DNA of 64,000 nt from Pseudomonadota bacterium (GTDB lineage Bacteria > Pseudomonadota > Gammaproteobacteria > Enterobacterales > Enterobacteriaceae). Under the pieces are notes generated by a model that saw only the letters and a list, made by a program, of their open reading frames with translations, made no database searches and was not told the DNA's origin. This document shows positions 60,352 through 64,000 of this stretch, piece after piece. The first letter of the stretch is position 1. Every line of letters begins with the position of its first letter. The stretch is from positions 1-64,000 of the forward strand of contig JAGTSE010000013.1 in assembly GCA_018261615.1 (NCBI GenBank). Reading direction: 5' to 3'. Position numbers and translations under genes: made by a program.

Positions 60352-61224
60352 TCAGAAGTTATCAATAAACCTCTTCACCGCCGGTGAACGTTCGAATTTT
60401 CTCCACGCCAGCGCCACGTCTGTTTTCAACACTTCACCTTTGATGCGGTGGAACGTCACCAGCGGATGACTAAAGCAGGACATGGACTGCGGGACAATGG
60501 CGAAACCAAATCCTGCGCTGACCATGCTCAGCGATGAAGAAAATTGCGATGCCTGCTGCGGGTGGCTCATATCGATGCCAGCGCGCAGACAGGCGTTGTA
60601 AATCAGTTCGTACAGCCCCGGCGCCACCGCTTGCGGGAAGATCACCAAAGGCGTGTCGCACAGCTCCGACAGCGCGAGATCGGCTTCATCAGCCAGCGGA
60701 TGTGAGCGGTGCAACGCAATCAGCATCGGCTCTTCATCAATCAATTTCAGATTAAATATTTTGCTGTTTTCACAGGGCAGGCGCACAAAAGCGACGTCGA
60801 TCAGCCCTTCATCAAGCTCCTGCATGAGCGTCGCCATATTGTCCTCTTTCTGATGGAGCATGACCTGCGGATAGTCATGCTGAAACTGGCGCAGTACGGC
60901 AAAAATGCGAATGTGAAAAGCATTGGAACTGGTCACGCCAAGATAGAGTTTGCCGTTGATTCCCCGCGCGATGCCTTTAGCTTTTTCCAGCGCGGCATCA
61001 CTTAAGGCGAGGATCTGGCAGGCATCTTCGTAGAAGGCTTCGCCCGCCTCGGTGAGCTCCACACCGCGCGTTAAACGGTGAAATAACGGTGTCCCCACTT
61101 CCTGCTCAAGACGGCGAATTTGCTGGCTCAGCGGCGGCTGTGACATGCCCAGCATTTCCGCCGCGCGGGTGAAATGTTGCGTCTGCGCAACGGCGACAAA
61201 ATAACGTAGATAACGAAGTTCCAT
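60352..61224 (-). CDS. budR: LysR-family regulator of the bud operon, BudR
   Basis: Activator of budABC in response to acetate and oxygen limitation in Klebsiella. The 290-residue product has the winged helix MELRYLRYFVAVAQTQHFTR with AAEMLGMSQPPLSQQIRRLE, and the effector domain from about residue 92 (KLYLGVTSS). It is divergent from budA, with a palindromic LTTR-type site between. Confidence 0.93.
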   Translation of the reverse strand: MELRYLRYFVAVAQTQHFTRAAEMLGMSQPPLSQQIRRLEQEVGTPLFHRLTRGVELTEAGEAFYEDACQILALSDAALEKAKGIARGINGKLYLGVTSSNAFHIRIFAVLRQFQHDYPQVMLHQKEDNMATLMQELDEGLIDVAFVRLPCENSKIFNLKLIDEEPMLIALHRSHPLADEADLALSELCDTPLVIFPQAVAPGLYELIYNACLRAGIDMSHPQQASQFSSSLSMVSAGFGFAIVPQSMSCFSHPLVTFHRIKGEVLKTDVALAWRKFERSPAVKRFIDNF

Positions 61225-61237
61225 ATCGAAAACATCT

Positions 61238-61254
61238 CAAACCCTGATGGTTTG
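61238..61254. promoter_or_regulatory. Probable BudR-binding palindrome
   Basis: CAAACC-CTGAT-GGTTTG is a perfect 6-bp inverted repeat with a 5-base spacer, located in the budR-budA gap, 14 bases from the budR start and 78 from budA. It has the form of an LTTR recognition site. Confidence 0.6.
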
Positions 61255-61331
61255 TATATTGGAATCTCTCGCTGAAACGAGTCAATATTTAATCAGCTTT
61301 TCTAAAGGTCTACTCAACGAGGTATTAGAGG

Positions 61332-62111
61332 ATGACTAATCTAAATGATTGTTCCTGCAAAGAAAATTTAAGTAAAACAATTCGTGCTTTTTCTAAAAGC
61401 AAACCTGAATGTGTGATATATCAAACATCGCTAATGAGTGCGCTATTAAGTGGGGTTTACGAAGGAAATACCACGATTAAGGATTTACTCAATCACGGCG
61501 ACTTTGGGCTCGGCACGTTTAATGAACTGGATGGCGAACTGATTGCCTTCAACAGCGAGGTCTACCAGTTACGTGCAGATGGCAGCGCCAGGGAGGCGCG
61601 CCCGGATCAAAAAACGCCGTTCGCCGTGATGACCTGGTTTCGGCCGAGCTACAGCCAGCAGTTTGATGCTCCCGTCAGCCGGCAACAACTGCACGATATC
61701 ATTGATAAACAGATTCCTTCCGACAACCTCTTTTGCGCCCTGCGCATTGAGGGCCATTTTCGCCATGCACATACTCGCACCGTGCCGCGCCAGACGCCGC
61801 CTTACCGGGCGATGACCGACGTGCTCGACGACCAGCCGGTCTTTCGCTTTAACAGCCGCGCGGGCGTGTTAGTCGGCTTCCGCACGCCGCAGCATATGCA
61901 GGGAATCAATGTTGCCGGTTATCACGAACACTTTATTACTGACGATCGGCGCGGCGGTGGCCATTTGCTGGATTATCAGCTGGATCACGGCACGTTGACT
62001 TTCGGTGAGATTCACAAGCTGATGGTTGATTTGCCTGCGGATGCGGCGTTTCTTCAGGCCGATCTGCACCCGGATAATCTCGATGCCGCAATTCGTTCGG
62101 TAGAAAGCTGA
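61332..62111 (+). CDS. budA: Alpha-acetolactate decarboxylase BudA
   Basis: Converts acetolactate to acetoin in the fermentative 2,3-butanediol pathway. The 259-residue product is full length for the family. The zinc-binding histidines and active-site region are in NVAGYHEHFITDDRRGGGHLLDY, and the N-terminal block VYQTSLMSALLSGVYEG (here IYQTSLMSALLSGVYEG) and the GLGTFNELDGE loop are intact. It leads budABC, divergent from budR. Confidence 0.97.
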   Translation: MTNLNDCSCKENLSKTIRAFSKSKPECVIYQTSLMSALLSGVYEGNTTIKDLLNHGDFGLGTFNELDGELIAFNSEVYQLRADGSAREARPDQKTPFAVMTWFRPSYSQQFDAPVSRQQLHDIIDKQIPSDNLFCALRIEGHFRHAHTRTVPRQTPPYRAMTDVLDDQPVFRFNSRAGVLVGFRTPQHMQGINVAGYHEHFITDDRRGGGHLLDYQLDHGTLTFGEIHKLMVDLPADAAFLQADLHPDNLDAAIRSVES

Positions 62112-62133
62112 GACACAGACAAAGGAGTGACTA

Positions 62134-64000
<1,867 letters not shown>

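Overview
The window is chromosomal DNA of a member of the Enterobacteriaceae. Gene order and protein sequence follow the E. coli ygiD-tolC-parE-qseBC-parC-plsC-ygiQ-metC-exbBD-hyb backbone almost gene for gene. The catabolic budRABC (2,3-butanediol) locus at the right end, a hut locus and several sugar/uronate genes not found at these places in E. coli K-12 point to a Kosakonia / Enterobacter / Klebsiella-like organism. That genus-level guess is an inference. No tRNA, rRNA, insertion sequence, phage gene or CRISPR array was seen.

Layout. (1) 1-10.5 kb: a small membrane protein gene, zupT (with a Fur-box-like site), ygiD, ygiC-ygiB-tolC (tolC with a marbox), then the overlapping nudF-yqiB-cpdA-yqiA-parE run. 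(2) 10.5-17.8 kb: a histidine-utilisation island of the five-step, Pseudomonas-like type (hutG as N-formylglutamate deformylase, hutI, hutU, hutD, hutC repressor, hutF deiminase). An intact hutH is missing; a small degraded ammonia-lyase fragment lies between hutU and hutD, with seven GGCAAC repeats and a TAG stop. (3) 17.8-20.8 kb: esterase, glutathionyl-hydroquinone reductase and DoxX genes with a LysR regulator and two matching palindromes. (4) 20.9-26.3 kb: an AraC regulator divergent from a DUF2264 protein, a LacY-type symporter and a GH88 unsaturated uronyl hydrolase, probably an unsaturated-oligosaccharide uptake and cleavage cluster.

(5) 26.3-43.8 kb: backbone again: ygiN-mdaB, qseBC, ygiW, parC, plsC, ftsP, ygiQ, dkgA-yqhD with yqhC, yghB, metC (met box), exbBD (Fur box). 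(6) 43.8-49.7 kb: accessory block with three unrecognised genes, gpr, an AT-rich 1.2-kb stretch with gene remnants, a chemoreceptor with a Fur-box-like site upstream, and yghW. (7) 49.9-56.4 kb: complete hybOABCDEFG operon for hydrogenase 2. (8) 56.6-60.3 kb: yghU, a DsbA-fold protein, two unrecognised small genes (one behind a near-perfect PmrA-type box), and a truncated, stop-containing remnant of an iron-transport binding-protein gene. (9) 60.35-64 kb: budR, budA, budB and the start of budC.

The main physiological themes are anaerobic or fermentative metabolism (hyb, bud), histidine and uronate use, quinone/aldehyde detoxification (mdaB, ygiN, yqhD, dkgA, hydroquinone reductase), and envelope export (tolC, exbBD). 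Nothing here is clearly a wholly new system. The least explained pieces are the three-gene island at 43.8-45.3 kb, the DUF2264-symporter-GH88 cluster, the ammonia-lyase remnant and the PmrA-type box gene.
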